Source: Turbatrix aceti (lineage: Eukaryota; Nematoda; Chromadorea; Rhabditida; Panagrolaimidae). From it: DNA of 64,000 bases. Below, piece after piece: positions 24,501-35,539 of the stretch (the stretch's first letter is position 1; each line of letters begins with the position of its first letter). The stretch is taken from assembly GCA_963969345.1 (NCBI GenBank), contig OZ017769.1:7009725-7073724 (forward strand), in the 5' to 3' direction. The translations under genes were made by a program, and so were the position numbers. The notes beneath the pieces are model-generated. The model did not search any database and was not told the origin of the DNA. It saw only the letters and a program-made list of their open reading frames with translations.

Positions 24501-25065
24501 GTTGGCGTGAAACAGCGTGTCGTTCAGTGCTTGGTAATGCTCGTTGAAGTTGTCACCAGGGCGAACGGTCGATTCGTGATAGACGCGGTCCATTTCTTCG
24601 CTGAGATTCTGTAAAACGTTTGGTGTTTCTTCGTCGGATGTGGTCACTTCTTCGTACGGCAGCTGTAAGTTCATAAATGTCAAAAACGTGAAAAACACGC
24701 GCGCGCGTTTGTTTTTTTGATTTACTTACAGTGTAGGGCACGTCGTAGGACTCGTCATAGGCGGGCATGTGCCGATGATCCGGGGTCGCCGCGGGCAACT
24801 TGTCGAAAACGATAAGTGTCGTCGCCGTTGTCGGTTCCAATCTAGATATTTATAATTCGCCATGGACAAGGAAAATTTCGGTAAAAACTCACCTGGTAAT
24901 GTCATCTAGAGGATATTCAGAAACAGTCGCCGGGACAGGGCTCGGGTCCCTGTGGACCTCAAAGTCATCGTAACCCATGTCCGCAAAGGCAGGGACGGCC
25001 CCCAGCAGGACAAGCGCCAGGACAAGAATCAGCCCCCGGCGCTTACCTCGCGCCATCACTGCCAT
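21543..25065 (-). CDS. Secreted PAN/apple-domain protein
   Basis: Five minus-strand exons, 25065-24893, 24841-24730, 24662-22822, 22760-22479 and 22434-21543, encode 1,099 residues. A signal peptide (residues 1 to about 29, GLILVLALVLLGAVPAFA) shows export. Residues about 60-640 are low-complexity Asp/Glu/Thr/Pro-rich without a known fold. The C-terminal part has three Cys-rich PAN/apple-like modules, at about 645-740 (split by intron 3 at FCAQ/NPTCKSITYS), 838-915 and 939-1030. A basic stretch (RPLRRKNGLRR) comes near the end. There is no membrane segment. Many nematode PAN proteins are apical matrix or cuticle proteins, so a matrix role is plausible but inferred. The 3' end converges on the CSPG4-like gene, 124 bp away. 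Confidence 0.82.
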
Positions 25066-27623
25066 GTCCTGAATTAATCCGAGTCAAGTCAACGCAATAG
25101 GCGACCAAAACACACGGTATTACAGCACAATCGCACGGAACGGATATATGGATGGTCAGAGATCCACAGATTTATGAAAACGCATGAAAACGTCGATCAA
25201 GTGCATCGGAGGCAGTTTTAGGGCCTAAAGGGATTTGGTTTGACGGCCCTCGGGCGAGGGCGTTCATGCGTTCACACCCTCCCTCCCTTCCTCGCCGCAG
25301 GGGCATCTGGAGCCCTAAACTAACCCTCGAGTGTTCCTCTGTTGCACAATACGCATTCCAAGACAAACAAGATGACGGCAAAGCCCGAGAAACGAAACAC
25401 GGAACAAAGTCAATGTCAAGAGCGAGACCACGCCGGAGGCCACTTGACACCGTAATTCATTGTTCATCAGCATGATCTTCGACACAAAAGGTCGCCGCAC
25501 TAATAGACACAGTTTTTAGGACCCGAGAAACACTTTAGAGCAAAAAAAGACGTTTACCGTAGCCTCGGGCGGAAAATACTGAAATGATGGACGGGACTGG
25601 TCAATCGGAAATTCACTCCTGATAAAAAAAATAGCGTCCGTCGCGGAAACAACTTGACGCTCCGTCGGCCGATGACTAAATCGATTACGTGACGATATAC
25701 ATATCCCCGCAGTGGTGGCACCCTCGCCTGGCATCCAGGATTAACCTCAATGTGATCCAGACAAAAGTGAGTGCCTCCGCGCACCCAGCAACTCAACAGC
25801 AACGCAGGCGCCAAAGCCAAGTGACCAGAGTTTTCAGGGGGCGCGCCTTGCATCCATCCCCCCTCCCGCCACCGCCGCTGCCGCCTTCGGCAACGTAACG
25901 AAACTCAAAGTCCTTACTATTTCACATCCCATTCGTCCACTTTTGTCACCACCCCCCCCCCTAAAAATAAAGAGTCACCATCGTTTTTCCTTCTATAATC
26001 ACCGGTATCGCCTCAGTCAGTCGTCAGTCGCTCAGTTGGTTCCGCAATTACGACACAAAACGGACCAAATACAAATACAGATCCCGCAACCAACCATCAA
26101 AGTAGATGAAGTTTTTTTTTTTGAATTATGTTGCATCTAGATGACAGATTCAGCACACGCTTTCTACGATAATAAAAGGAGATCAAAAGTATAATGAATA
26201 CAAAATTTCACTGCTCCTATTTTGTCGAAGAGTACACGATATCTTGTTGAATGCCGCTACCTGCTCTACCTGGGTTATTAACTGCATTTTAAGGAACCGA
26301 ACGAACAAAAGCGCAACTTTGCAGCACGTTTCAATGGCGTACCGCGTACCTATAATATCCGGAGCAGCGTCTGCAACGCTCGAATTATTAATTTTCAGCC
26401 TGTACCACTAAAAAAGACATGCTATGCGCCGTGGACAAATCGGATGTGAGCACAGCTCGTTAATTATTGAAAACGATCGTAATGCGGCGTGAAAAGCCAA
26501 CTTTCTAAATTTATTCCTCCTGACTCTAAAAGTGCAAAAATGCTAAAAACTCAGGTAAAAAACTTAGTCCGATGCAGCAAAATTAATGGATAAAGCGCCA
26601 ATGGGCCGAAAGTTAGAAAAAACTGCCTCAGGGGTTTCTGGATTTTTTTGACTATTTTTCTCTCTCCTCCTTTGTAAAGTTCTAAAAAATACCTGGACGA
26701 GTAAAAAAAAGCCTGACAATTGCCAAAAAAAAGGGGGCCGTACCGTTCGCAACACTCCGGGATGCGGGGTCTCCAAACAAACCGTCTGTCTTCCTCCTCC
26801 CCCCCCCTCCGGGCGGATGGATGAGAAAACACGCACTCCATTATGCCTGTCCCCTCCGTGGGGTAATCTCCGAGCGACCTAATCTGCCGCAGCAATATAT
26901 TTGACATCTTTTGTTGCCGCGAGTTCAATTGTTATGCAAACCCCAATCTAAAAGAAGACCCCGAAGAGGCGCGGTATCCCGCCGATTATTTATTTTTTTG
27001 TGTGTGTGTGTGTGACGTGAGCCTCCACGGTGGTGGTGTATGTACCTGCGGACAATTGCTGACAATCCATCAACCTCCTGCATGCATCCGTTCCGTTCGT
27101 TCAGTAGCACTTCTCTGTAATGATCGCCAGTGGCACTTGGTCATCGGGGGATCATTGCGTCATCGACCGACCCCGGCAGGTGAACGAAGGACAAAAGCGA
27201 TTCCGAGGAATGCTCCCAATGAGCGGATTTTTTATCGGCCCTAAGCATTGCAAATTTTTTGTAAAAATCACAAAATATTTTTTTTAATTATAAAAAAATG
27301 TAAATGGGAACCAAAAAATTCACAAAATTGTGAAATTATGCAAATTATATTTTTATACGGTATTTTCATTTTTTGTACAAAATTTAGCACAAAATAGATA
27401 ATTTTTTTCAAACAATAAATATTTCGCGTCTGAGCAAATAAAATCCCCGGTGAAAGCCAGAAAAAAGACATTCCGGAATTTTTAACACAAAACTGAAAAA
27501 AAAAACACTTAAGAACCGATAGAAAATCACAGAAAAAACACATTCCGCTCCAGGGCACGGCAGAACACCCCAAAACAGTCCCGAAAAAGCCAATCAAGTA
27601 GCGTCGAGGGAAATAAATACAGA
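25066..27623. other. Intergenic region upstream of the PAN gene and 3' of Ku70
   Basis: This 2.5 kb includes the presumed PAN-gene promoter on the left and the Ku70 3' UTR on the right. It holds a TG microsatellite (about 26998-27014), poly(C) and poly(A) tracts, and a very AT-rich part at 27250-27500. No coding exon could be supported on either strand. Confidence 0.5.
26998..27014. repeat. (TG)n microsatellite
   Basis: About eight TG units follow a T-run in the spacer between the PAN gene and Ku70. Confidence 0.8.
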
Positions 27624-30215
27624 TCACAATTTCTGGTTGAAGCCACGAGCCTCCGCGTGACCCCGCGTGGCGCTGCTTTCAAAGTAGGGCTTGATATCGT
27701 CAAAGTCGTGTTCCTTCCCGTCGTACGGATCGTATCCAGTCGCCGCGCCCTCGAGGTACCAATAATGCTTTTGGAGTACTGAAAATAACGTTCAAGATAA
27801 TAGACAATGAACATGTTTTTGTGGTCATAAATGTGATTGATTGAGCGTGCATAAAAAACCAGCTCACCTGGATTACAAAAATTGTCGGGCGAAAAAGGCG
27901 CAGTTAGCCGACGAACAAATGCTTCGGCGGCCTCGACTTGATCCGCGGAGGCGTCAAGGGCGTCGCGTTCGTTCAATTTCTCCGAGAGATCCCGTTTGTC
28001 GTCGGCAAAGGGCAGCGCGACGACGTGGAAGCCTTCGTAGAAGTAGTTTTCGACAGCCGTGGCCTCGGGGTCGTCGTCGTCGAGGGCGGAGCGCTGGGGC
28101 ACGAGGGCGACCATGCGCATGTTCGTATGCGCCTTGGTCACCATCCTGGCGAGCACGAACAGGTCCCGGGTCGTGCAGCACTCGTACAGGGCCCGGTACA
28201 TGACCGCGGAGCCGTGGATGCTCTGAAAACGAGGAAATGGTAAATTGGAGAAAAAAAAACGCAATTTTAAAATTTAACAAACACAAAAAATTTTGAAATT
28301 TTGTTAAGTTAATGGAACAAACACGATCATTTTTTATAGTGTTCGCGAACGAACACGAACAAACACAAACGAACATTTGACTTTTTAAAGTTGTCAAATA
28401 AAATCAATTTTGACAAATCGTTACCCTAATTTTTGTCCATTTTTTTTTCGTTTTCGACGTTCGTAAACAAATAAATTTTAGAAAAATCTGTTCGCAAACA
28501 AACGCAAATGGGAAAAATCAAATTTGTACGCTAACAAAAACAAAAAATTTAAAAATTTTGTTTGAACGAACGCAAACATTTTTTACCGTGTACGCAAACG
28601 AACGTGAACGTTAGCCCAACCCTGCTCCCGACACGAAAACCAACCTCATCGTTAGGGTATATGTAGAGCGACGTACCCATGTGATGGCTGGCCTTGAGGC
28701 AACTCATCGGTTTGAAGCCAATGATCGTAATGCCGGGGGCCTCAATTCGGTGGAACTTGTTCAGCTCTTCGCGGTGGAGCTCCAACTGCTCTCCGCCGAG
28801 CACTCTGACTCTGGGTACCAGTTTTGGGTCGACAAACTTCTTCTTCGGAGGCTCCGCGTCCTCGGCCAGTCCTTCGTCGGCGAGAAGCTGCGACGTGGCA
28901 GAAAGTGCCGCCGGCCGGCGACCCTCAGTCTCCGAAGCGTCATTCTTCTCGAAAGTCACGCAGCGGGTCTTCAGCTTGACGACCTCGTTCGTGTCTTCGT
29001 GCAGGTAGACGCCTGTTTCCCGGCGCTGCTCGGCGATGAGGTTGTACACGCCGACGGCCAGATTGACGCCCTTGCCGAAGTCGAGTCGGAGGGTCGTCGA
29101 CGGTCTCATCGCGATGTTTCGGCGTTTTAGCCTAAAATCGTCGGACAGATAAGCAGGGCATAAAATTCTCAGGCCAGCCGGAAAAAAAATTCGAAGGTAA
29201 TTTTTCCAATAAAAAAGTATGATTTTCAGATTTTTTTATGTCAAATCCACAATTTTTTTACATTTTAGTAAAAGTGAATAATTATTTTGCGTTTTTACTT
29301 TTTTCTGTTTTGCAAAATTATTTTTCTGTTTTGAAGAAAAATGTGTTCAAATGCGGTAAAAAAAAGATTTCAGAAAAAAATATAAAAAAAGTAGGCGGCC
29401 GGCAGTCGGCCTGATTTTTAGGACCGTTTTTTTGTCGCAAAAAAAACTAACGTGACAGCAAGGTCGTCCGCGGAGTCGAAAAGCTTGACGTGCGGGTCTA
29501 CCCTGTTCCAGTGATCCGCCAGGGGCTCGCTTCCGATGACAAAGTGCTTCAGGCCGAAGCCCAGCGCCCGAAATCTGCCAATGTCGTGCTCCACACTGGC
29601 CTAAAACGCTCCAATCAGTCTCAACCCTTCAATTCAGATCAAACGCACCAGTTTCACGTCATCGTACTCCGCCAAAAACTCATTGCTCGTAAACACCGCA
29701 GCAACGCGTCTCTGGAACTTGGTTTTGTAGTTGAAGATGCTCTCCGCGAGCCGGAGCACGTCGAGGTAGTCGCAGAGGCCGTCGCCGCCGAACGACTGCC
29801 TCAGCTCGGTGGGATCGGCGATGACGCCGTCCACGTCCTTGACGAACTCGGCGTCCAGGCCGACCTCGAAGCCGCGGTCGTCGTAGGCGATGACCTCGCG
29901 GTAGATCCAGATGTTATCGTAGCCGTTTTCGTTCTGATGCAGTGCCGTATTGAAGAAAATGATGCCAACCTTCTGGCGTTTGTCGGCGGCGCAACAGATG
30001 TCACTCAGCTGCTTTCGGATCGCCTGAGAACCCCAAACGGTAGGTATACATCAGCGCCAGGTAACACGGTGACTCACCTTCAACGCGAGGACAAACTTCG
30101 ACGGACCCTCCGAGGACAGCCGCCCAGGATTCATCATGTAATCGGCGGCGTCAACGAAGAAAAGAGTAGCCTGCTTGCCGGCATCCGGCTGGATTTCAGC
30201 GATTTCGTCTGCCAT
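27624..30215 (-). CDS. Ku70 DNA-end-binding protein, without SAP domain
   Basis: Six minus-strand exons, 30215-30078, 30023-29649, 29600-29452, 29131-28645, 28222-27868 and 27778-27624, encode 552 residues. Ku70 pairs with Ku80 to ring broken DNA ends in non-homologous end joining and at telomeres. The N-terminal von Willebrand A-like domain shows ATLFFVDAADYMM and KVGIIFFNT, and the beta-barrel core has ITIIGFKPM, TSLYIYPNDE and VVALPFADDKRDLSEK. After the core (FCNPVLQKHY) only about 50 residues remain, ending GHAEARGFNQKL. The C-terminal SAP domain of vertebrate Ku70 is absent, and the length (human 609) agrees. Intron 4 (28223-28644) is full of AACGAAC-type repeats. The ATG at 30215 begins the vWA domain directly. 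Confidence 0.9.
28268..28620. repeat. AACGAAC-rich degenerate repeat in Ku70 intron 4
   Basis: Clusters of ACGAACAC/ACAAACAC/GTTCGCAAAC recur at about 28320-28376, 28455-28515 and 28560-28612, separated by poly(A/T). Two clusters are followed or preceded by the same AAAATTTTGAAATTTTG-like run, suggesting two or three diverged copies of a larger unit of about 120 bp. Confidence 0.65.
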
Positions 30216-30843
30216 GCCAGCAAAATTAATGCGACCAAGATGTTTTTTTATAAAGAAATCAAAACAAGCGCGCGTTTTTTTGGAGGTTGCTCGCCACGTT
30301 TGGCCAAAAAATCGTAATACCTAAAAAAAATTTGGCCGGCGTAAATTTAGAAAAAAAATGATGCTTTGTTTTTATGCCATTTTTGTTCAAATGAGTAAGA
30401 ACTCTGTAAAAATGCGAATGCATGCATTATTTAAAAAAATGCAAAACCTTTGATAAAAAAGGAAAAAAATGTTCAAATTAAAAAAAAAAAATTCTAAATA
30501 CATTTTAAAAAAATACCTAATTTTTCGAACTTTTTCCGCCTTCCAATCAAATCGTAAACAAATCGTCGATCCAATTTAAAAATTTATTAAAAAGGCAAGT
30601 TCGCAGCGAGAAAAAAACACGTTGTCTCGATAACAAAAAAACACAACAATAGCAAAAAAAAATAAGAAAAACGTAAAAGGCACGTATGGCGGCGATCATG
30701 GGAATATGTTTGTATGCATTGCACTCATTGAAGGCTTTGACATGTTTTGAAGCGCGCCCGTCATTTTGATTTTTGATACGTCTAAAAAAACAGTAGATCA
30801 GTGATAACAACAAAACAATTAAAAGTAATAAAATAGCTTACCC
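30216..30843. other. Spacer between Ku70 start and RING gene end
   Basis: This is very AT-rich with long A-runs. It holds the Ku70 promoter and the RING-gene 3' UTR. No gene or clear repeat was seen. Confidence 0.5.
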
Positions 30844-32658
30844 TTACCAGTCATTGTCATAGCCATCAAAGTCGTCGTTCCGTCTGCGCGAGGAATTGCC
30901 GCGGTTGGAAGACTCGCTACCATTGTCGTTGTTTTGGCGTCGCCGAGGATAGAAATTACCGCTATTGTTCACGTTTCCGCGACCCCGTCCTCGAAAGGCG
31001 GTGTAGATGCCGGTGCTACTGCCAGACGACCGAGGCTGGCTGGTCTCCGCATTGTTCGTTGAACCATTCGAACCGTTGAAGAAATTGCCGTAGCGATTGT
31101 CCCTGTTGCCACCGAAACCACGACGAGAAGGATTAGAAAAGTTGCTACCGTTGTTCCAACTTCCAATTCGAGTACGAGAATTGTGGTTCTCACCGATGCC
31201 GCCAGCGCCGCCGCCACGGCCACGGCCGCCCCGACGAGGATGAGGGTTACTCATGTTGAACGGGCCGCCACGAGGATACGAGTTGTTGCCGTTAAACGCA
31301 GCATCACCGCGGCGTCCGGAATTGTTCACGCTGGCCGAACCGCCACGATTGGAAGCAGCGGGGAATTCGTAATGGTACTGAGAGCGGTTACGAATGGGCA
31401 CTTGTTCAGTGTTGCCGTACCGTGTTTCGTTGTAAGAGTTGTTACGCGGGGGAATCTCATTGGTTACGGTATTGGACGCTATCGGCAATGGACGCCAACG
31501 ATTGTAATTCATTCTGGGAACCGTCTGCCAAGTGTTGCCCCGGGTTCTGCGGAAGGTGTTGCTAGGGCCAGGTTCCGTGCCCTCTTCTCCGTAGGCTTCC
31601 GTCGGCGTTTCAGTGTCCGCGTCGTTATCGAATTCCAAGATGTACGCCGGTTCTTCCATCATCTCATGACCCCTGTCGTTTAACACACGGTCCAATGCCT
31701 GCGCCAAACCCGAAGCACTGTCTTCTGCATCCAATACATCGCGGAATAAAGACAAAGGGCCGACGTCGTCTCTTCTAGGGATCGTCGGACGCACAGGGTA
31801 ACCGAGATGGTCCGGAACGGTTTCGCCGAGATACACGTGTTCACTATCATTCACTGACTGCGTAGATCCATCCGAACCCGCGTCTGAAAATAAATCTATC
31901 GCGAGACACCAGGTAAAACATCAAAGAAAAACAAAAAAGCCAACCATTTTGATCCAGGACACTCCATGAACGGAATCGCTGCCGCTGGGGTCTGTTGTCG
32001 TGCGAGAAGCACTCAGCCATGCTCTCAAACAGTCGCATGGCCTTGGTGATACGTGGCTCAGGAGCAAAGTCAAAATCAAAGGTCGCTAAAAGCACAAGAA
32101 ATTTTAAAATGAGCAAATTAAATATATAAAACCTACGAGCCATGAAAATGGCCGGCATGACACCCCGCATGGCCAAACAAAATTGAAAGGTAAAATCCGA
32201 CACGTGTTCCGGTTCGATATGAGTGAATCCCTCAGGATTGAAGACAGCGGTGTGCTTGGTATTCTCGATTGCATCATCACGTGCGAGCAAATCGAAGGCA
32301 GACAACAGTTCTGAAAAATAAAAAAACTCCATACACAATTGTATGCTTTTGTTCCGACTCACCGATAAGCAGGTAGTTCTTCTCAAGCTTGACAAATCCA
32401 CAGAAAGAAAAGCGTCGGCAAGATGGGCAGTGGTAGAAAAACCCGTCAGAAACTTTTTTGAGACATCGATGGCAAAGCGTGTGTCCGCATGGCATCGACA
32501 TCGGGGCCCGGGACGTCGAATTGTACACCTGAAATGCATCCCATTTGTAAAGTGCATCGGAAAAAGCATAAAAATCCAACCTCGTAGCAGATCAGGCATT
32601 CTGAGAGTTCCGTGAGCTGATCATTTTCCCGTTTAGCCTTTGCCTTTATCAAGTCCAT
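30844..32658 (-). CDS. RING-finger protein with Asn/Gly/Arg-rich (RGG-type) C-terminus
   Basis: Five minus-strand exons, 32658-32581, 32528-32363, 32310-32137, 32085-31945 and 31883-30844, encode 532 residues. The N-terminus is a C3HC4 RING: C21-x2-C24, C40-x-H42-x2-C45-x2-C48, C60-x2-C63 (with MPCGHTLC). This predicts an E3 ubiquitin ligase. A helical middle region (about 80-190) is of unknown fold. The C-terminal half is rich in Asn, Arg, Gly and Ser with many RGG/RG/GRGRG motifs, typical of RNA-binding, condensate-prone tails. So RNA-linked ubiquitin ligase activity is an inference. A TTTTCAG lies 16 bases before the ATG, so an upstream exon or trans-splice site is likely. The last codons abut GTAAGG, so a further 3' exon cannot be excluded. 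No ortholog name was recognised. Confidence 0.8.
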
Positions 32659-32971
32659 CCTCAAGCCTGAAGCCCTGAAAAATCAACGGTGAATTCACAA
32701 CCTCGCCAAGAAATAACGAAAAAAACGCGAACAAGAAAAAGTGATCGAACTCTGAACAAAAATATCATAACAGTGACCAACGAAGAGAGAAACAGGCGGA
32801 AACAGCAGAGCCAGCTGAAAAATTTTCACTGTCTCAAATTTCGCTCCAGGAGAGAAGAGAAAGCGCGCGACGAATACAAAAAGAAAAGCCGTTTATGCAT
32901 TTATTTTTGACACCCTGTTTTGTTTGGTGCACCTGCGAGCAAAACTTTTCTCTTTTAACCTTTGTTGTATA
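32659..32971. promoter_or_regulatory. Compact divergent promoter region
   Basis: Only 313 bp separate the ATGs of the RING gene (minus) and the unrecognised gene (plus), so both promoters and 5' UTRs must lie here. No TATA box was evident. A splice acceptor for the RING gene lies at 32675-32676. Confidence 0.6.
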
Positions 32972-34981
32972 ATGGAAGAACTACCGGAAGCAAAAACGCC
33001 CGGGATTGACTGGTTCAACGAGCCTATCTCTACCCATCGCTGGCTCAAGCCTAAAATATCGACAGGTAAGGTTCCAACCAGCTTTTTCCGGCTTTGGACA
33101 CCACAAATGTTTCAGACTCCATTCTCCACGCCATCCAGCATCTCGGACTACTGCGAATGAATGTCATTCGGCTGTCCAGGGTGCGACAGACAAAGCGGTG
33201 AGTTTGTGAAGCCCCACCCCAGTTTTTGCACGCATAATCACGGTCCTGGTGCATGCACACTTTTTGTTCCAGGCGAATTTACGGCTTTGTCTGTGTATCA
33301 TCGAAGCCCCTTGTCATCGAAGATCCCAAGCCGTTTGTTTTCGAAACCGATCAGCGGCTTTTTGGTCCGACGCAATTGACTACCGAGGAAGCGGATGCCG
33401 CACAGCAAAAACGTATTTTTCTTCCTCAGGTAAGTTTTTTTTGATTTTGTATTGATAACTTCGAAATTATGCGGGAATCGAAAGATATCGTTTTTCGACA
33501 GATTGTTTGTGTTGCTAAAGTTCAGTCGATACAATTTCGGCCGAGAAAAGCGGTGTCGAATATTTTTTTTATCAGTTTTCGCCATAAAAATTTATCTATC
33601 AATTTTTTTGGGGTGCACTTTGTAACTTTTTTTGTTCGGGACTGTTTCGCATTTTTTTTCTGATTGTAGACAATCAAAAACTGCCAATTGACTGTGAACT
33701 TGCTCAACTTTGCCCTTCTTGCGTCGACGCAGTTTGGCGAAAGGTGCGGACCCCACCTCGAAAAGTACCTCCCGACGATCAAGGATGCCGTCGAGAAGGG
33801 CACCGATCTTGTCGCATCTCTGGTCACGGTCGCGTTTGTACACAACCTCACGGCGAAGCGCTTCCCGGACACCGACCTCCCCGCGAAGCACGCCACCTTT
33901 TTCGCCTACTACCGTAACTCCGGGTCTGGAGACGATTTCGACGACCGTATCCTCCACGTCGATGAATCCGGAGCTTTGCTGGAGTTTAATCTGTCAGACA
34001 GCGGTCTGTCGCACTTCTACGTCTCCATGGAGGCGGCGGGCTGCGATGCCATCTACGCAATCGTCGACGACGATTCCAAGGCCCTGACCGAGGAACTCGC
34101 GGCAGTTCGACAGGAATTGATCGAAGAAGAGGCCCTCAGCGTGTCGGGCAATCTCTCCGAAAATCTCACGGAGGGCGAGAGCAGCATTGCCACGACGAGG
34201 GTAAATGACTCGTCCATTATCGATGCCAATGTCAGCAATTTGTCGGATCTGGCTGAGTTTACGGCGATTGGCGAGAACTACATCCAGGCAGTCGACTACG
34301 ATCTCGTCATCGAGGATGACAACGGCAAGATCGACACCACTGCCAACGTGTCTTCGCTCTCGACGCGCTCGTTTAAGTGCGAGAGGCTTCATCAGCGCTA
34401 CATTGATCTCGTCAAACGGGTTGCAGCTGTTAAAAATGAGTGAGTGGGGTTTTATGTCTATTTTTTTGCTTTTTTAGGCCATTTTTTTTACAAATTATTG
34501 ATTTTTGGCCGTTATTTCAGATTCAAGACACTCTGGTTCGAAGGAATGGAAGACTACGAAGTTTCGTTCGACCAGGAGTACTACACCTTCGCCGAGGCCT
34601 ACCACATTGTGTTGTCCGGGGTATGTTGTTTGGCTTATATTCGTCCCCCAACCCGTCGTTGTTGTCACGTGTCTGGTTTTACAGGACGACAAAGAACTGC
34701 ACCTACAGTCCATGATCATCGAGGAAGAGGTGGAGCAAGAGCTCCAGGCGGAGGAGCAACCATCACCATCTCGCAGCGGCGATAACAACGCTTCTCGCTC
34801 TTCTCTCGCGAAGAACGTAAACGTACACCACCCCAAAACCACCACGCAGTCGACGAGCTCTTCGTCGGTCTCCGTTGTCACGAGGAAGAGAAAAGCGTCC
34901 GACAACGCTATCGGTACCGTTTCCAAGGAGACGCGTGGTGCTAAAAAAGCGACTCCCCGTCGCCGAGAATCTGAAAAATAA
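32972..34981 (+). CDS. Unrecognised protein, 499 residues, basic C-terminal tail
   Basis: Six exons, 32972-33065, 33116-33197, 33273-33429, 33670-34439, 34521-34620 and 34685-34981, join in frame. I do not recognise the family. No signal peptide or membrane segment is seen, so a cytosolic or nuclear protein is likely. Residues about 30-220 look like a folded, hydrophobic-patterned domain (DSILHAIQHLGLL, RIYGFVCVSS, FVTVAFVHNL-like stretch). Residues about 240-330 are acidic and helical (ALTEELAAVRQELIEEEALS). The last 60 residues are Ser/Thr-rich and basic (TRKRKAS, GAKKATPRRRE), resembling a nuclear localisation signal. Clean GT-AG introns and whole-codon totals make the gene itself secure. 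Head-to-head with the RING gene. Confidence 0.75.
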
Positions 34982-35539
34982 TGTTTGATTCGCTTACGTT
35001 TGTTTGTTTACGTTCAAAAATCGGAGTTTTTGAATCTGGCGCGCGTTTGTTTCTTTTTTGAATGTTTGTTGCAAATATTTTCCAGCTTGAGCCATTCACA
35101 ATTAATCTCACTCACCGTGGAATAAATGGTATCTCACACCTCGGGGGGTGTCTGTTTTTCGCTGGGATACATAATTTTTGAACATCAGTCGAGTTCAGTT
35201 TGCGTTTCTGCGCCTGTGCGTACCTCTTCCCCGCCTTTTACGTGCGTGCGCGCACTCGTGTTTGTCCGTATTTCCTGACTTCACCCGTACTCTATTGATT
35301 TTATTCGTCCAACGAGCTAGCTCGCGAGCCAACCAACCGGTGTCTTCAGTTGCGCTGTGCATTTGCTGCATGCATTCGCGTTTTATTTCTTCCATGCATT
35401 CATTCAGTCATTCGCGTTGTCTTATTACCCACCGCCTGATAAATTAAGAATTGCCATCCGCGTGTTTTTCTGTTGTTGTTTTTTTTGCCGAGGCATTTGT
35501 TTTATTGACGCCCGCGGTTTCAGAAAAATCAGTCTAGTC
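34982..35539. other. Intergenic, upstream of Pcf11
   Basis: AATAAA at about 35121 may be the upstream gene's poly(A) signal. The segment 35190-35520 is pyrimidine-rich and ends in GGTTTCAG (AG at 35522-35523), 16 bases before the Pcf11 ATG. No coding exon was seen. Confidence 0.5.

Noticed and set aside
28320..28376. AACGAACAC repeats considered as interstitial telomere repeats in a Ku70 intron
   Set aside because: The unit is irregular and does not match TTAGGC or TTAGGG; the link with Ku70 is coincidence.
29490..30317. 275-codon plus-strand frame
   Set aside because: Antisense to Ku70 exons 1-3 and crosses their introns; Ku70 homology explains the region.
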